Origin: Ch128b sp964527925
GTDB lineage: Bacteria; Bacteroidota; Ignavibacteria; Ch128b
Length of the DNA stretch: 64,000 nucleotides
Assembly (NCBI GenBank): GCA_964527925.1
Contig: CAZGQO010000001.1
Span: 503,735-567,734 of the forward strand
Reading direction: 5' to 3'
A model generated the notes under the pieces. The model was not told the DNA's origin, ran no database searches, and was given only the letters and a program-made list of their open reading frames with translations. The position numbers and the translations under genes were made by a program. Positions 1-8,324 of the stretch are shown here, piece after piece (position 1 is the stretch's first letter; each line of letters begins with the position of its first letter).

Positions 1-1161
1 CATTGAACCATATCGAGGAATTAAGAGTAAATTCAAAAAAATTGTATAAATAGAAAATGTAATCGTGATTCTTAAAATATAATCACCCTTCCCCTTCGCA
101 CTCAAATAAAAATTATATGGTTGAAATGCACCCATAAAAATGTTTGCAATCACTAATGGAAGATTTAATGGAACAGCTTCTGAATATTTTTTTGAAAAGA
201 ATAGTTCCAGAACAAATCCACCAATTAGAAGATAAACCAAACTGCTTCCAATGAGCCAGATAAAATTTATCACAAATACTCGTTTGGGAATTTTTTCCTG
301 ATGAGCAAATCCTTTGAATAACGATGTGCAAAGAGATCTCGAAAAAACCGAAATAGGTGTGGTAAAGAAATTTATCAAAGAATAATTCGCTACTTCAATC
401 TCCTTCACAAAATATTGAATCAGCAAAATATTTGATTGATAACCCAGCATTCCAGCAACTCTTCCAATATAAACTTTAAAGCCATAGCTCTTAGTTTCTT
501 TAAAAATCTCACTTAAATTTTTTTTGATGTTTGAAAATTCGGGTTTTGAAATAATAACAGTAATAAATGTCGCAACGAAAAATGAAAAAACATAAAGAAG
601 CGATGTTGTTGTCAGATTAAATAATCCAAGTAAGAAAAAAATTCCAATGAAGATAAAATAAAATAATCTTGGCAAAAGAAAATAAAGAGAAAGCTTAAGA
701 ACTTCGTTACTCCCCTGAAATATCAACTGAATTAAAAACTGAAATGGAAATGCAATTGATGGAATTAATCCTATAAGTATTAAAAACTTCACATTTGAAT
801 TGAATATATCATCTATTAAAAATGAGATGAACAAAAGTACAATCACAAAAAAAATCGAAATCACAAAACCAATTATGTAAAGCGTTCCAATTAATTCGCG
901 TTCTTTTCTGTAATCTCTTTCAACAGCAATTAATCTTGAACCAGCGGAGTAATAACCAAACTCAAAAATAAGTGCGACAATCGAGAGAACCTGAATATAA
1001 AAATTTAGAGTTCCAAACTCTGCTTTTGTTAGTAATCTTGTATTGAGAATTGTAAATAGAACACCAAAAACCATCGCACCAATTTGTGATAGATAAAGTG
1101 CAATAGTTTGTTTAGCTGTTTTTGTGAGATTAAACAAGTTGATTTTAGATAAATAGTCCAT
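1..1161 (-). CDS. Wzx-like polysaccharide flippase (3' end cut by window edge)
   Basis: A reading frame of 387 codons runs from an ATG at 1161 to the window edge without a stop. The protein is very hydrophobic, with repeated helices, and starts MDYLSKINLFNLTKTAKQTI followed by a helix and NTRLLTKAEFGTLNFY, the usual opening of Wzx/RfbX-type oligosaccharide flippases (polysaccharide biosynthesis protein family). Such proteins move undecaprenyl-linked sugar repeats across the inner membrane. The ATG overlaps the TAA stop of the upstream asparagine synthase (TAATG), so the two are probably translationally coupled. Family members have roughly 400-500 residues, so only the C-terminal end should be missing. 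The family is inferred from the hydrophobic pattern and N-terminal motif; the sugar substrate cannot be told. Confidence 0.8.
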   Translation of the reverse strand, partial: MDYLSKINLFNLTKTAKQTIALYLSQIGAMVFGVLFTILNTRLLTKAEFGTLNFYIQVLSIVALIFEFGYYSAGSRLIAVERDYRKERELIGTLYIIGFVISIFFVIVLLFISFLIDDIFNSNVKFLILIGLIPSIAFPFQFLIQLIFQGSNEVLKLSLYFLLPRLFYFIFIGIFFLLGLFNLTTTSLLYVFSFFVATFITVIISKPEFSNIKKNLSEIFKETKSYGFKVYIGRVAGMLGYQSNILLIQYFVKEIEVANYSLINFFTTPISVFSRSLCTSLFKGFAHQEKIPKRVFVINFIWLIGSSLVYLLIGGFVLELFFSKKYSEAVPLNLPLVIANIFMGAFQPYNFYLSAKGKGDYILRITITFSIYTIFLNLLLIPRYGSM

Positions 1162-3074
1162 TAGTCTATAAGTTTCCCATAAAACCAGTAATCATACCAC
1201 ATGAATAAATTAAGAAGATTCCATGTATTTTGAACAAAATCATAACGATTCGAAAGTGGAGAATCAAGTAGAAATTTAATAAAGTCCTTGTTGAATAATT
1301 CAAGTTCATGAATTTTTGAATTCAACAAATAGTGTCTTGTAAAATTTGATAATTCATTTCTCAGCCAGAAATTCATCGGTGCTGCAAATCCTTGTTTCTT
1401 TCGATAAATAATTTCATGGGGAATAATTCCTTCAACAGCTTTCTTTAAAATGTATTTAGTTGTATTGTTCTTAGTCTTGATTCGTGAATCAATCATGAAA
1501 GATAATTCAACAAGTCTGTAATCAAGAAAAGGAACACGAGCTTCTACTGAAGTTGCCATAGCCATTTTATCCACACGCATCAATAATAGTTCGGGTAATC
1601 TATTTTTGAATTCAAAATAAATCATCTTTCTGAGAAGATCGTTGATTGAAGTTTTTTCAGAATATTTTAGATAGATTTTTTCGATAACCCTGTATGAATC
1701 TGAAAAATCTTTTTTCATTAAATATTTCTTATGTTCTTTAGTGAAGTTTATTGCACCGCCCCAATAAGTTTCTTCGCCATCCTTTATTCTTCGCAGATAA
1801 TCTAATTCTAAAAATTTCCCGTCCTCGCTCCATAACCTATTCGCAAGATTGTAGATACTTTTTCTCAAGCTTGATGGAAATCGTTTTAAAAGAATCTGAT
1901 TGATTTTGTTAACTCGCAATTCTCTTAACATCCACGGGTAGCCTGCAAATTCTTCATCACTTCCTTCGCCGACTTGTACAACTATGGTTCCATTTTCTCT
2001 TGCAAGTTTCGAAACAAAATAAAGTGGAATGCATACGGGGTCGGCAAGTGGTTCATCCTGATGGTAAACTAATTCAGGAAAAAATTCCAATGCATCATTT
2101 GCATCAATAATAATTTCTTGATGATTTGTTTTGAAATGTTCTGCAACCTTACGAGCATAATTGAATTCGTTATACTTGTTCAAATTTTTAAATCCAACCG
2201 AAAAAGTATCAACAGGACGATCCATCAATTCAGCCATCAAAGCAACATTTGTTGTTGAATCAATTCCGCCACTCAGAAAAACCCCAAATGGTACATCACT
2301 AATCATTCTGTCTTTTATCGATTGACGTAAAAGATTGACAATTGATTTTTTTATTTCTTTTTCATCAGAAATTATTTGTTCATTTTTTGAATTAAGTACA
2401 TCATAATATTCTTCAACAAACAAGTCACCATTCTCTTTCAATATAAGTCGATGTCCTGGTGGAAGTTTGAAAATTCCTTTGAACATTGTGTCCGGTGCAG
2501 GCGGAATTAAAAATGTCAAATAGTTAGAAAGACTTTTGAAATTCAATTCTTTAATTACATCGGGATGTTTTAGAATTGATTTTATCTCAGAAGCGAAGAT
2601 AAACTTGCCATTCTGGAAAGTATAATAAAAAGGTTTTTTACCTATTCGATCACGATAGGCAATGAACATTTTATTTCGTTCATCCCATAGAGCGATTGCA
2701 AACATTCCATTCAGTTTGTGAATGAAATCAAGTCCATATTCTTCATAAGAATAGATAATTGATTCAGTATCGCTTCTCGAACGATATTTATATCTTTTAG
2801 CTTCTAATTCTTTTCTTATTTCAAGATGATTGTAAATTTCGCCGTTGAAGACAATCCAGATGGTTCCATCATGATTGCACATCGGTTGGTGAGCCGCGGG
2901 AGTCAAATCAATTATTGCTAATCTTCTAAAACCAAATCCGACTTTTTTAGTTTGGTTAATAAAAATCCCAGCATCATCAGGGCCACGATGCGACATTTCA
3001 TCCCGCATTTGAATTAAAATATTTCCATTAACTATAGAATTATCAAAAGAAATTATTCCACAAATTCCACACAT
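1161..3074 (-). CDS. asnB: Asparagine synthase, glutamine-hydrolysing
   Basis: This 637-residue protein starts MCGICGI, giving the N-terminal nucleophile Cys2 of a class II glutamine amidotransferase domain (about 1-190, with FNGEIYNH near 77 and a conserved RGPDD near 30). The synthetase domain carries the ATP pyrophosphatase loop SGGIDS at about 268-273. It transfers ammonia from glutamine to an AMP-activated carboxylate, normally aspartate. It overlaps the start of a Wzx-like flippase by one base. AsnB homologues inside polysaccharide clusters often amidate uronic acids or amino acids on the sugar repeat, so a surface-glycan role is possible here; general asparagine synthesis is the alternative. 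The reaction type is secure, the acceptor is inferred. Confidence 0.9.
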   Translation of the reverse strand: MCGICGIISFDNSIVNGNILIQMRDEMSHRGPDDAGIFINQTKKVGFGFRRLAIIDLTPAAHQPMCNHDGTIWIVFNGEIYNHLEIRKELEAKRYKYRSRSDTESIIYSYEEYGLDFIHKLNGMFAIALWDERNKMFIAYRDRIGKKPFYYTFQNGKFIFASEIKSILKHPDVIKELNFKSLSNYLTFLIPPAPDTMFKGIFKLPPGHRLILKENGDLFVEEYYDVLNSKNEQIISDEKEIKKSIVNLLRQSIKDRMISDVPFGVFLSGGIDSTTNVALMAELMDRPVDTFSVGFKNLNKYNEFNYARKVAEHFKTNHQEIIIDANDALEFFPELVYHQDEPLADPVCIPLYFVSKLARENGTIVVQVGEGSDEEFAGYPWMLRELRVNKINQILLKRFPSSLRKSIYNLANRLWSEDGKFLELDYLRRIKDGEETYWGGAINFTKEHKKYLMKKDFSDSYRVIEKIYLKYSEKTSINDLLRKMIYFEFKNRLPELLLMRVDKMAMATSVEARVPFLDYRLVELSFMIDSRIKTKNNTTKYILKKAVEGIIPHEIIYRKKQGFAAPMNFWLRNELSNFTRHYLLNSKIHELELFNKDFIKFLLDSPLSNRYDFVQNTWNLLNLFMWYDYWFYGKLID

Positions 3075-3197
3075 AAAGAATAACTAAAATTTGTTTTTAA
3101 TAAAGTAAATCTAAGAAAATATCTAAAATTTACTGATAGTATCACCTTGCCTATTAAAAAAGAATCTTAACTATATTTACAAAAACAGGATAAGAAT

Positions 3198-3689
3198 ATG
3201 GAACACAAAAAACGCCCAAGTTGGGACGAATATTTTTTAAAACTCGCCATGCTCGCATCAGAAAGATCAACCTGTCCAAGAATGCATGTTGGATGTGTTC
3301 TTGTAAAAGATAAGTATGTTTTGGCAACTGGTTATAATGGTTCATTGCCAGGACAGCCGCATTGTGATGATGTTGGATGTTTGATTGTAGATAATCACTG
3401 TGTGAGAACAAATCATGCAGAGATGAATGCTTTAATTCAAGCTACACTACATGGTGTAACAGTTAAAGGTGCAACTGCTTATGTAACAAATATGCCCTGC
3501 ACAACCTGTGCAAAAGCTCTGATTGCTGCAGGAATTGTGAGAGTAGTCGTTTTTTCGGATTATCACGACTCACTCGGTGTTCAGTTCTTCAAAGACGCAG
3601 GAGTAAGGATTGATAAACTTCCAATGCCAGAGAAAATTATTCATTACGATTTAGAAAAATATACCTCTGCGAGAATTAATAAAGAATAG
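3198..3689 (+). CDS. dCMP deaminase (ComEB-like cytidine/deoxycytidylate deaminase)
   Basis: This 163-residue protein has the zinc deaminase signature HAEMNAL (His73, catalytic Glu75) and PCTTC (Cys100 and Cys103 as zinc ligands). The preceding insert GYNGSLPGQPHCDDVGC is typical of deoxycytidylate deaminases rather than free-nucleoside enzymes. It converts dCMP to dUMP, feeding thymidylate synthesis. The ATG lies just after a weak AGGA-type ribosome site. It is divergent from asnB, with 123 bases between, and stands apart from the next gene, so it is probably monocistronic. Confidence 0.9.
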   Translation: MEHKKRPSWDEYFLKLAMLASERSTCPRMHVGCVLVKDKYVLATGYNGSLPGQPHCDDVGCLIVDNHCVRTNHAEMNALIQATLHGVTVKGATAYVTNMPCTTCAKALIAAGIVRVVVFSDYHDSLGVQFFKDAGVRIDKLPMPEKIIHYDLEKYTSARINKE

Positions 3690-3743
3690 CTCGAAAACTC
3701 TCTCCATCAAATTTGAGAGATCGAAAAAAATTAAAAATTTTCG

Positions 3744-3773
3744 TTGCTTCAACTAATTAAAAAAATTATTTTG
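3744..3773 (+). promoter_or_regulatory. Bacteroidota-type promoter candidate
   Basis: TTG at 3744-3746, then exactly 19 bases, then TTATTTTG at 3766-3773, one mismatch from the TAnnTTTG minus-7 box. It lies about 60 bases before the small membrane protein gene at 3832. The same TTG-N19 spacing recurs before rpmE and tpiA. Confidence 0.45.
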
Positions 3774-3831
3774 GAAATAGGCTCAAATAGAGTTGGAGAG
3801 TAATAATTAACAACAAAAAGTGAGGTTCAAT

Positions 3832-4260
3832 ATGTTAACAAAAAAATTCTGGTTAACTTTCATACTCGTTTTTGTTGCCCTTGAGGTAACAAACTACATC
3901 ATTTACATGAGTGTTCTGGGTTCACTCTGGCAGGATCCAGAAATATCAAAAGCTTTTAGACCACAGGAAGAAATAATGTCAAAAATGTGGGTGGGATACA
4001 TTCTCGATCTTGTATGGTCATTCTTCTTCACTTTCTTCTTCGCTAAAGGTTATGAAAATAAGGGGATTATGGAGGGAGTAAGGTTTGGTATTTATATTGG
4101 ATTATTCTTTAGCATGGTGGTGAGCTACAGCTCATATGTTGTCTACCCGATTCCATACAAGGTTGCATTACAAATGTTTATTTGGGGTTTGATACAGGCT
4201 GTAGTCCTTGGAATTGTTGCAGCATTGGTCTATAAACCAAAACAGGTTGAAACTGCTTAA
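3832..4260 (+). CDS. Small four-helix membrane protein of unknown function
   Basis: The ATG at 3832 is preferred over the in-frame GTG at 3820 because a GAGG ribosome site sits seven bases upstream of it. The resulting 142-residue protein begins MLTKKFWLTFILVFVALEVT and has four hydrophobic segments (about 5-27, 51-72, 82-103 and 110-133), separated by short polar loops such as GYENKGIMEGVRFG. There is no signal-peptidase motif and no catalytic motif I recognise. A strong terminator follows directly, and a promoter-like sequence precedes it, so it is probably a single-gene unit. It resembles small conserved bacterial integral membrane proteins, but I cannot assign a family. Confidence 0.75.
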   Translation: MLTKKFWLTFILVFVALEVTNYIIYMSVLGSLWQDPEISKAFRPQEEIMSKMWVGYILDLVWSFFFTFFFAKGYENKGIMEGVRFGIYIGLFFSMVVSYSSYVVYPIPYKVALQMFIWGLIQAVVLGIVAALVYKPKQVETA

Positions 4261-4281
4261 AAATTTTTTCAGGTTTCATCC

Positions 4282-4315
4282 AAGCCTCTCCACTCTGGGG
4301 AGGCTTTTTTATTTT
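4282..4315 (+). terminator. Rho-independent terminator
   Basis: A GC-rich 10-base stem (AAGCCTCTCC with GGGGAGGCTT, one G-T wobble) closes a five-base loop and runs into TTTTTTATTTT. It ends the transcript of the small membrane protein gene and insulates the phosphodiesterase gene downstream. Confidence 0.9.
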
Positions 4316-4318
4316 AAA

Positions 4319-4350
4319 TTGAATAATGTATTAAGATTATTTTATTTTTG
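4319..4350 (+). promoter_or_regulatory. Promoter candidate abutting the pgpH-like start codon
   Basis: TATTTTTG at 4343-4350 matches the Bacteroidota minus-7 box TAnnTTTG exactly, with a TTG at 4319-4321, 21 bases upstream. The ATG begins only four bases after the box, so the transcript could be nearly leaderless. Confidence 0.4.
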
Positions 4351-4354
4351 AGAT

Positions 4355-6502
4355 ATGAAATCGAAAAAGAAACAAAAAGATTTTTCGAAACTTATCAGAT
4401 TAACGATTGCTTTAATAACGGTTTTCATCATCACATTATTTTTTCCAAAAAGTGAAATAATTGAGTCAGAGATTAATGTTGGTGATATATGGGGTTCCAA
4501 AGATCTTATTGCTCAATTTAGTTTTCCAATACTCAAATATCCCGATGAATATGAACGAGATTTGAAATTAGCTGAAGAAAGTGTTTTACCAATTTTCGAA
4601 TTGCGAGATACAATTCCTCGATTTGCTATCGAAAATCTTCCACCTTTCATAGCTGAACTAAAAAAACAATTTTCTCTTCTTTCACAAAATAAAATACCTC
4701 CAGATTCAATTTTGAGATATTATTCATTCAAATTAGATTCAAATCAAATTCAATCATTCACCCTCAAAATAAATGATAAATTCTTTAGCGACCTTGACTT
4801 TTTAATTAAAAACTTCATCGACTTTGTTTATTCTCAAGGTTATTTGAACAAAAGGAAGGATGAAATTCTAAAAGATTCAATTTTCTTGAGGATAGGTAAT
4901 CGAGAGACAAAATACTCGAAACAATCATTTCTGGACGAAAAGGACTTAGAAAAATATTTAATCGAAACAATTACACTACTTAGGAATTTTAAAGAACTCT
5001 TTGATCCAATTTTCAGGTTCTATGTAGATAATTTCATTTTACCAAATATTATTTACAACGAAGCTGATACAAAATTGGCTATCGAAGAGGCTAAATACAA
5101 AGTTTCAAAAAATATTGGAATTATTCTGGCTAATGAAAGAATTGTTGCGAAACATCAGAGAATTACTGAGGACATAAAACGCAAAATTGACTCATATCGA
5201 CGACTAAAATTTGAAAAGGGTGAACGTATCAATGAATTTTTACAATTCATTGGAAAATTTTTACACATATTCGCCATACTTTTCATTTTTTCAATTTATA
5301 TTTATTTATTCAGAAAAAAAGTTTTTAACAACACAAGTAGAATCATAATCATTTCAATAATTCTCATACTTATTTCTTTCTTTGCCTATTTATTCTCGAA
5401 AATTGAAACAGATCTTCCTGTTGAGTTTTTGGTTTTCGTACCTGTTGCCTCAATGATTATTACAATAATTTTTGATTCAAGAATGGGATTTTATGTAACG
5501 GTTATTTTGTCCCTCATCATTGGTGGAATTCGCGGAAATGATTACACCATCGCAACTGCAAATTTTATTGCTGGTGCACTTTCTGTTTATTCTGTAAGAG
5601 ATATAAAAAATCGTTCTCAAATTTTTAGATCCTTGCTTTTCGTTCTGGTTGGTTATACTGTCAGCATAATTGCTTTTGGACTTGAAAGATATTCGCCCAT
5701 TACAGAAATAGGAAATCAAATGATATTCGCTGTAGCAAATGCAATTATATCACCGGTAATGACTTACGGAATGTTGATATTCTTCGAAAAGATTTTCAAA
5801 GTCGTTACGGATCTAACTTTGATGGAATTAGGTAATTTTAATCATCCGCTTCTGGTTGAACTGCGATCGAAAGCACCAGGGACTTTTCATCACTCGGTAA
5901 ACATTAGTATTCTATCAGAAAGTGCTGCTGAAGCAATCGGTGCAAACTCTATATTAACCAAAGTTGGTGCTCTTTATCACGATATTGGAAAAATTATTCA
6001 ACCAGAATACTTCATAGAAAATTTAAGAGATGAGAAAAGCGAACATGAAGATCTTGACCCAGAACAAAGCGCCCAAATTATTTTAAACCATGTTGAAATT
6101 GGAATTGACCTCGCAAGAAAATATAACCTGCCTGAAGAAGTCATAGATTTTATTCCAATGCATCATGGAACAACACAGGTTCAGTACTTTTTGAGAGTTG
6201 CAAAAAAACTTGGCAAAAAAGTCGATGAGGATAAGTTCCGTTATCCCGGTCCGAAACCTAAATCGAAAGAGACTGGGATTGTTATGCTTGCTGATGCTGT
6301 TGAATCAATCAGCAGAAATATTGATGTGATTAATGAAAACATTCTTGAAGAGGTGATTGACGAAATCATTCGAAAAAGATTTTTTGAGGGTGAACTGGAT
6401 GACTCTAATTTGACTTTAAGAGATTTAACCAAAATTAAAAAGAGCTTTATAAATACTTTGCTCGGCATTTATCATCAAAGAATTGTATATCCCGAATCAT
6501 GA
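4355..6502 (+). CDS. PgpH-type c-di-AMP phosphodiesterase (7TMR-HDED / 7TM / HD)
   Basis: This 715-residue protein has one N-terminal membrane helix (about 13-30), an extracytoplasmic domain of about 270 residues, a cluster of membrane helices (about 302-480) and a cytoplasmic HD hydrolase domain (about 505-705). HD-domain metal ligands are visible as FHHS (about 511-514), YHDIGK (541-546) and MHHG (602-605). The order is that of the 7TMR-HDED plus HD family, whose characterised member PgpH cleaves cyclic di-AMP. The stop overlaps the xerD-like start (ATGA), so the two are co-translated. No ribosome site precedes the ATG. Loss of the second messenger in response to an external signal is inferred from the family. 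Confidence 0.88.
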   Translation: MKSKKKQKDFSKLIRLTIALITVFIITLFFPKSEIIESEINVGDIWGSKDLIAQFSFPILKYPDEYERDLKLAEESVLPIFELRDTIPRFAIENLPPFIAELKKQFSLLSQNKIPPDSILRYYSFKLDSNQIQSFTLKINDKFFSDLDFLIKNFIDFVYSQGYLNKRKDEILKDSIFLRIGNRETKYSKQSFLDEKDLEKYLIETITLLRNFKELFDPIFRFYVDNFILPNIIYNEADTKLAIEEAKYKVSKNIGIILANERIVAKHQRITEDIKRKIDSYRRLKFEKGERINEFLQFIGKFLHIFAILFIFSIYIYLFRKKVFNNTSRIIIISIILILISFFAYLFSKIETDLPVEFLVFVPVASMIITIIFDSRMGFYVTVILSLIIGGIRGNDYTIATANFIAGALSVYSVRDIKNRSQIFRSLLFVLVGYTVSIIAFGLERYSPITEIGNQMIFAVANAIISPVMTYGMLIFFEKIFKVVTDLTLMELGNFNHPLLVELRSKAPGTFHHSVNISILSESAAEAIGANSILTKVGALYHDIGKIIQPEYFIENLRDEKSEHEDLDPEQSAQIILNHVEIGIDLARKYNLPEEVIDFIPMHHGTTQVQYFLRVAKKLGKKVDEDKFRYPGPKPKSKETGIVMLADAVESISRNIDVINENILEEVIDEIIRKRFFEGELDDSNLTLRDLTKIKKSFINTLLGIYHQRIVYPES

Positions 6503-7422
6503 CAAATTCCAATGACTTCTTTGAAAAATTATTAAAAGAATTCTTGACCTATATGAAGTTAATCCGCGGCTATTCAAATAATACAGTAGATTCTTATCGA
6601 AGAGATTTAGAAAGATTCATAAATTTTTTGAGGGATCAATCTATAGACGATTTCAATGATGTAGACAAATCAATAATGAGTCGTTTTTTTTCATCTTTAA
6701 ATTCACTGGGACTTTCTACAAAATCACTTGCAAGAAATTATTCTTCTGTAAAATCATTTTTTAGATATCTTTCGAGTAACGATTTCATACAAACGAATCC
6801 TGCAAGTCAATTCAAACCGCCCAAAGTAAAAGTTCATCCTCCGGAAGTCTTATCGATTTCAGAAATGGAAAGATTACTGGAACAACCAAATCATAAAACT
6901 CTTTTGGGTCTCCGCGATAAAGCTATGTTAGAATTTGCATATGCAACTGGTGTAAGAGTCTCCGAACTTATCAACCTGAAAAAAAATGATCTTTTCTTGA
7001 ACGAAGAAATTGTTAGAATTTTTGGTAAAGGTTCAAAAGAAAGATTCGTACCTATTGGAACCCATGCGATTTACTGGATTAATGAATATATGATTAAGTC
7101 CAGACCTGTTTTAATTAGAAATTTATATTCAACTGATATTGTTTTTGTAAATAGATTTGGTAAAAAATTAAGTCGAATGGGATTTTTTAAAATTCTAAGA
7201 GAATATGTTCAAAAAGCAAAGATTGATAAAAGCGTTCATCCTCACACAATCAGACATTCATTTGCAACTCATTTAATTGAACGAGGTGCTGATATCAGAG
7301 TTGTTCAAGAATTGCTTGGACATGCAAAAATTTCAACAACACAAATTTATACTCACATTGATCGAAATAAATTGAGAGAGGCATTGATTAATTTTCATCC
7401 TAGAAGTAAAGTAAGTAGCTAA
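6499..7422 (+). CDS. xerD: Tyrosine recombinase XerC/XerD family
   Basis: The 307 residues contain an N-terminal SAM-like core-binding domain (about 1-100) and a catalytic domain with all expected residues: Arg153 (ATGVRVSEL), Lys near 177 (FGKGSKER), HTIRH (His249, Arg252), His275 (LLGHAKISTTQIYTH) and nucleophile Tyr284. Length and sequence match the chromosomal XerD/XerC resolvases that resolve chromosome dimers at dif, rather than phage integrases. It overlaps the phosphodiesterase gene by four bases and is followed by an M50 protease. No attachment sites or phage genes are near it. Whether it is XerC or XerD cannot be decided without the paralogue. Confidence 0.88.
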   Translation: MTNSNDFFEKLLKEFLTYMKLIRGYSNNTVDSYRRDLERFINFLRDQSIDDFNDVDKSIMSRFFSSLNSLGLSTKSLARNYSSVKSFFRYLSSNDFIQTNPASQFKPPKVKVHPPEVLSISEMERLLEQPNHKTLLGLRDKAMLEFAYATGVRVSELINLKKNDLFLNEEIVRIFGKGSKERFVPIGTHAIYWINEYMIKSRPVLIRNLYSTDIVFVNRFGKKLSRMGFFKILREYVQKAKIDKSVHPHTIRHSFATHLIERGADIRVVQELLGHAKISTTQIYTHIDRNKLREALINFHPRSKVSS

Positions 7423-7458
7423 CTTAAAAATTAACCAAATAATTTGAGAGTATATTTG

Positions 7459-8118
7459 ATGGAAAATCTGGCTGTAAATCCAAAATTAATTTTGTTTTTA
7501 CTTTTCATCCCGATTTTTCTGATATCAATTTCTATTCATGAATTTGCCCACGCTTTTGCCGCTTCGAAATTGGGTGATAATACTGCAAAGAATATGGGGC
7601 GACTAACATTAAATCCATTCAAACATCTTGATGTTGTAGGAAGCATTTTGATTCCGATTGCTTCATTTGCATCAGGAATTGCTCTAATTGGATGGGCAAA
7701 ACCAGTTCCAATTAATCCTGAAAATTTTCAAAATCGTCGATTTGGTGATGGCGTTGTTTCATTTGTTGGACCATTTTCGAATTTAGTTTTTGCGTTATTT
7801 CTTCTGTTCTTACTGATAATTCTCCCTGATGTAAAGTTATTAGAAATAAATGGCAGAGAATTTCTTCTTTCAGGCTTGATGAAGTATGGAATTTACATTA
7901 ATGTATTTCTATTCCTGTTTAATTTACTTCCAGTTCCTCCACTGGATGGCGTCCATATTTTACATGCAATTTTTTATTCAAAGACTACTCAAAAGTTGGT
8001 TAATATTGGATGGATTGGATCTATAGTTTTACTTTTGTTTATCTACAGTCCGCTCTGGAGATATTTTAATTATCTTTTGAATTCTATTTTGAAAATTATG
8101 ATTGAACCTCTCGGTTAA
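7459..8118 (+). CDS. Site-2 protease family (M50) membrane metalloprotease, small YwhC type
   Basis: The ATG at 7459, about eight bases after GAGAG, is chosen over an upstream TTG at 7444, giving 219 residues. The first helix holds the zinc site HEFAH (His27, Glu28, His31), and a later helix holds NLLPVPPLDG, where Asp is the third ligand. This is the short group of site-2-like proteases with no PDZ domain. The family cleaves substrates inside the membrane; the substrate here is unknown. It lies 21 bases from the xerD-like gene stop, so it is probably in the same transcript. Confidence 0.88.
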   Translation: MENLAVNPKLILFLLFIPIFLISISIHEFAHAFAASKLGDNTAKNMGRLTLNPFKHLDVVGSILIPIASFASGIALIGWAKPVPINPENFQNRRFGDGVVSFVGPFSNLVFALFLLFLLIILPDVKLLEINGREFLLSGLMKYGIYINVFLFLFNLLPVPPLDGVHILHAIFYSKTTQKLVNIGWIGSIVLLLFIYSPLWRYFNYLLNSILKIMIEPLG

Positions 8119-8278
8119 ATCTTCTGTTTAATACGAACAGTTTTGCTGCTTTATTTCGAAAACAATTTAAAATCAAAGCCATGTAATTTTGATGATCACT
8201 TCTAAAAATCTAAAGAATGATCACCAATCACTCAAATCAGACTCCGCTTATCGAATTTATATTCTTATGTTTTAACTT

Positions 8279-8308
8279 TTCAAATAGTTATTTTTAAAAG
8301 TACTTTTG
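8279..8308 (+). promoter_or_regulatory. Promoter candidate for the ABC exporter-ligase pair
   Basis: TACTTTTG at 8301-8308 is an exact TAnnTTTG box; TTC stands where TTG is expected, 19 bases upstream (8279-8281). The start codon of the ABC gene is 16 bases further on. Confidence 0.45.
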
Positions 8309-8324
8309 AGAGAAATTAAAGACA

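Noticed and set aside
3691..3743. Possible terminator after the dCMP deaminase gene
   Set aside because: Only a five-base CTCTC/GAGAG stem and AT-rich repeats; not clearly better than chance in this composition.
5477..5719. Antisense frames within pgpH and other large genes
   Set aside because: They are shadows of well-supported genes on the opposite strand, with no independent start signals or family features.
6499..7422. Phage or integron integrase
   Set aside because: Length and motifs fit housekeeping XerC/D, and no phage genes, tRNA target or attachment repeats are near.
8190..8223. Imperfect TGATCA inverted repeat after the M50 gene
   Set aside because: Arms contain a gap and no T tract follows; too weak to call a terminator or operator.
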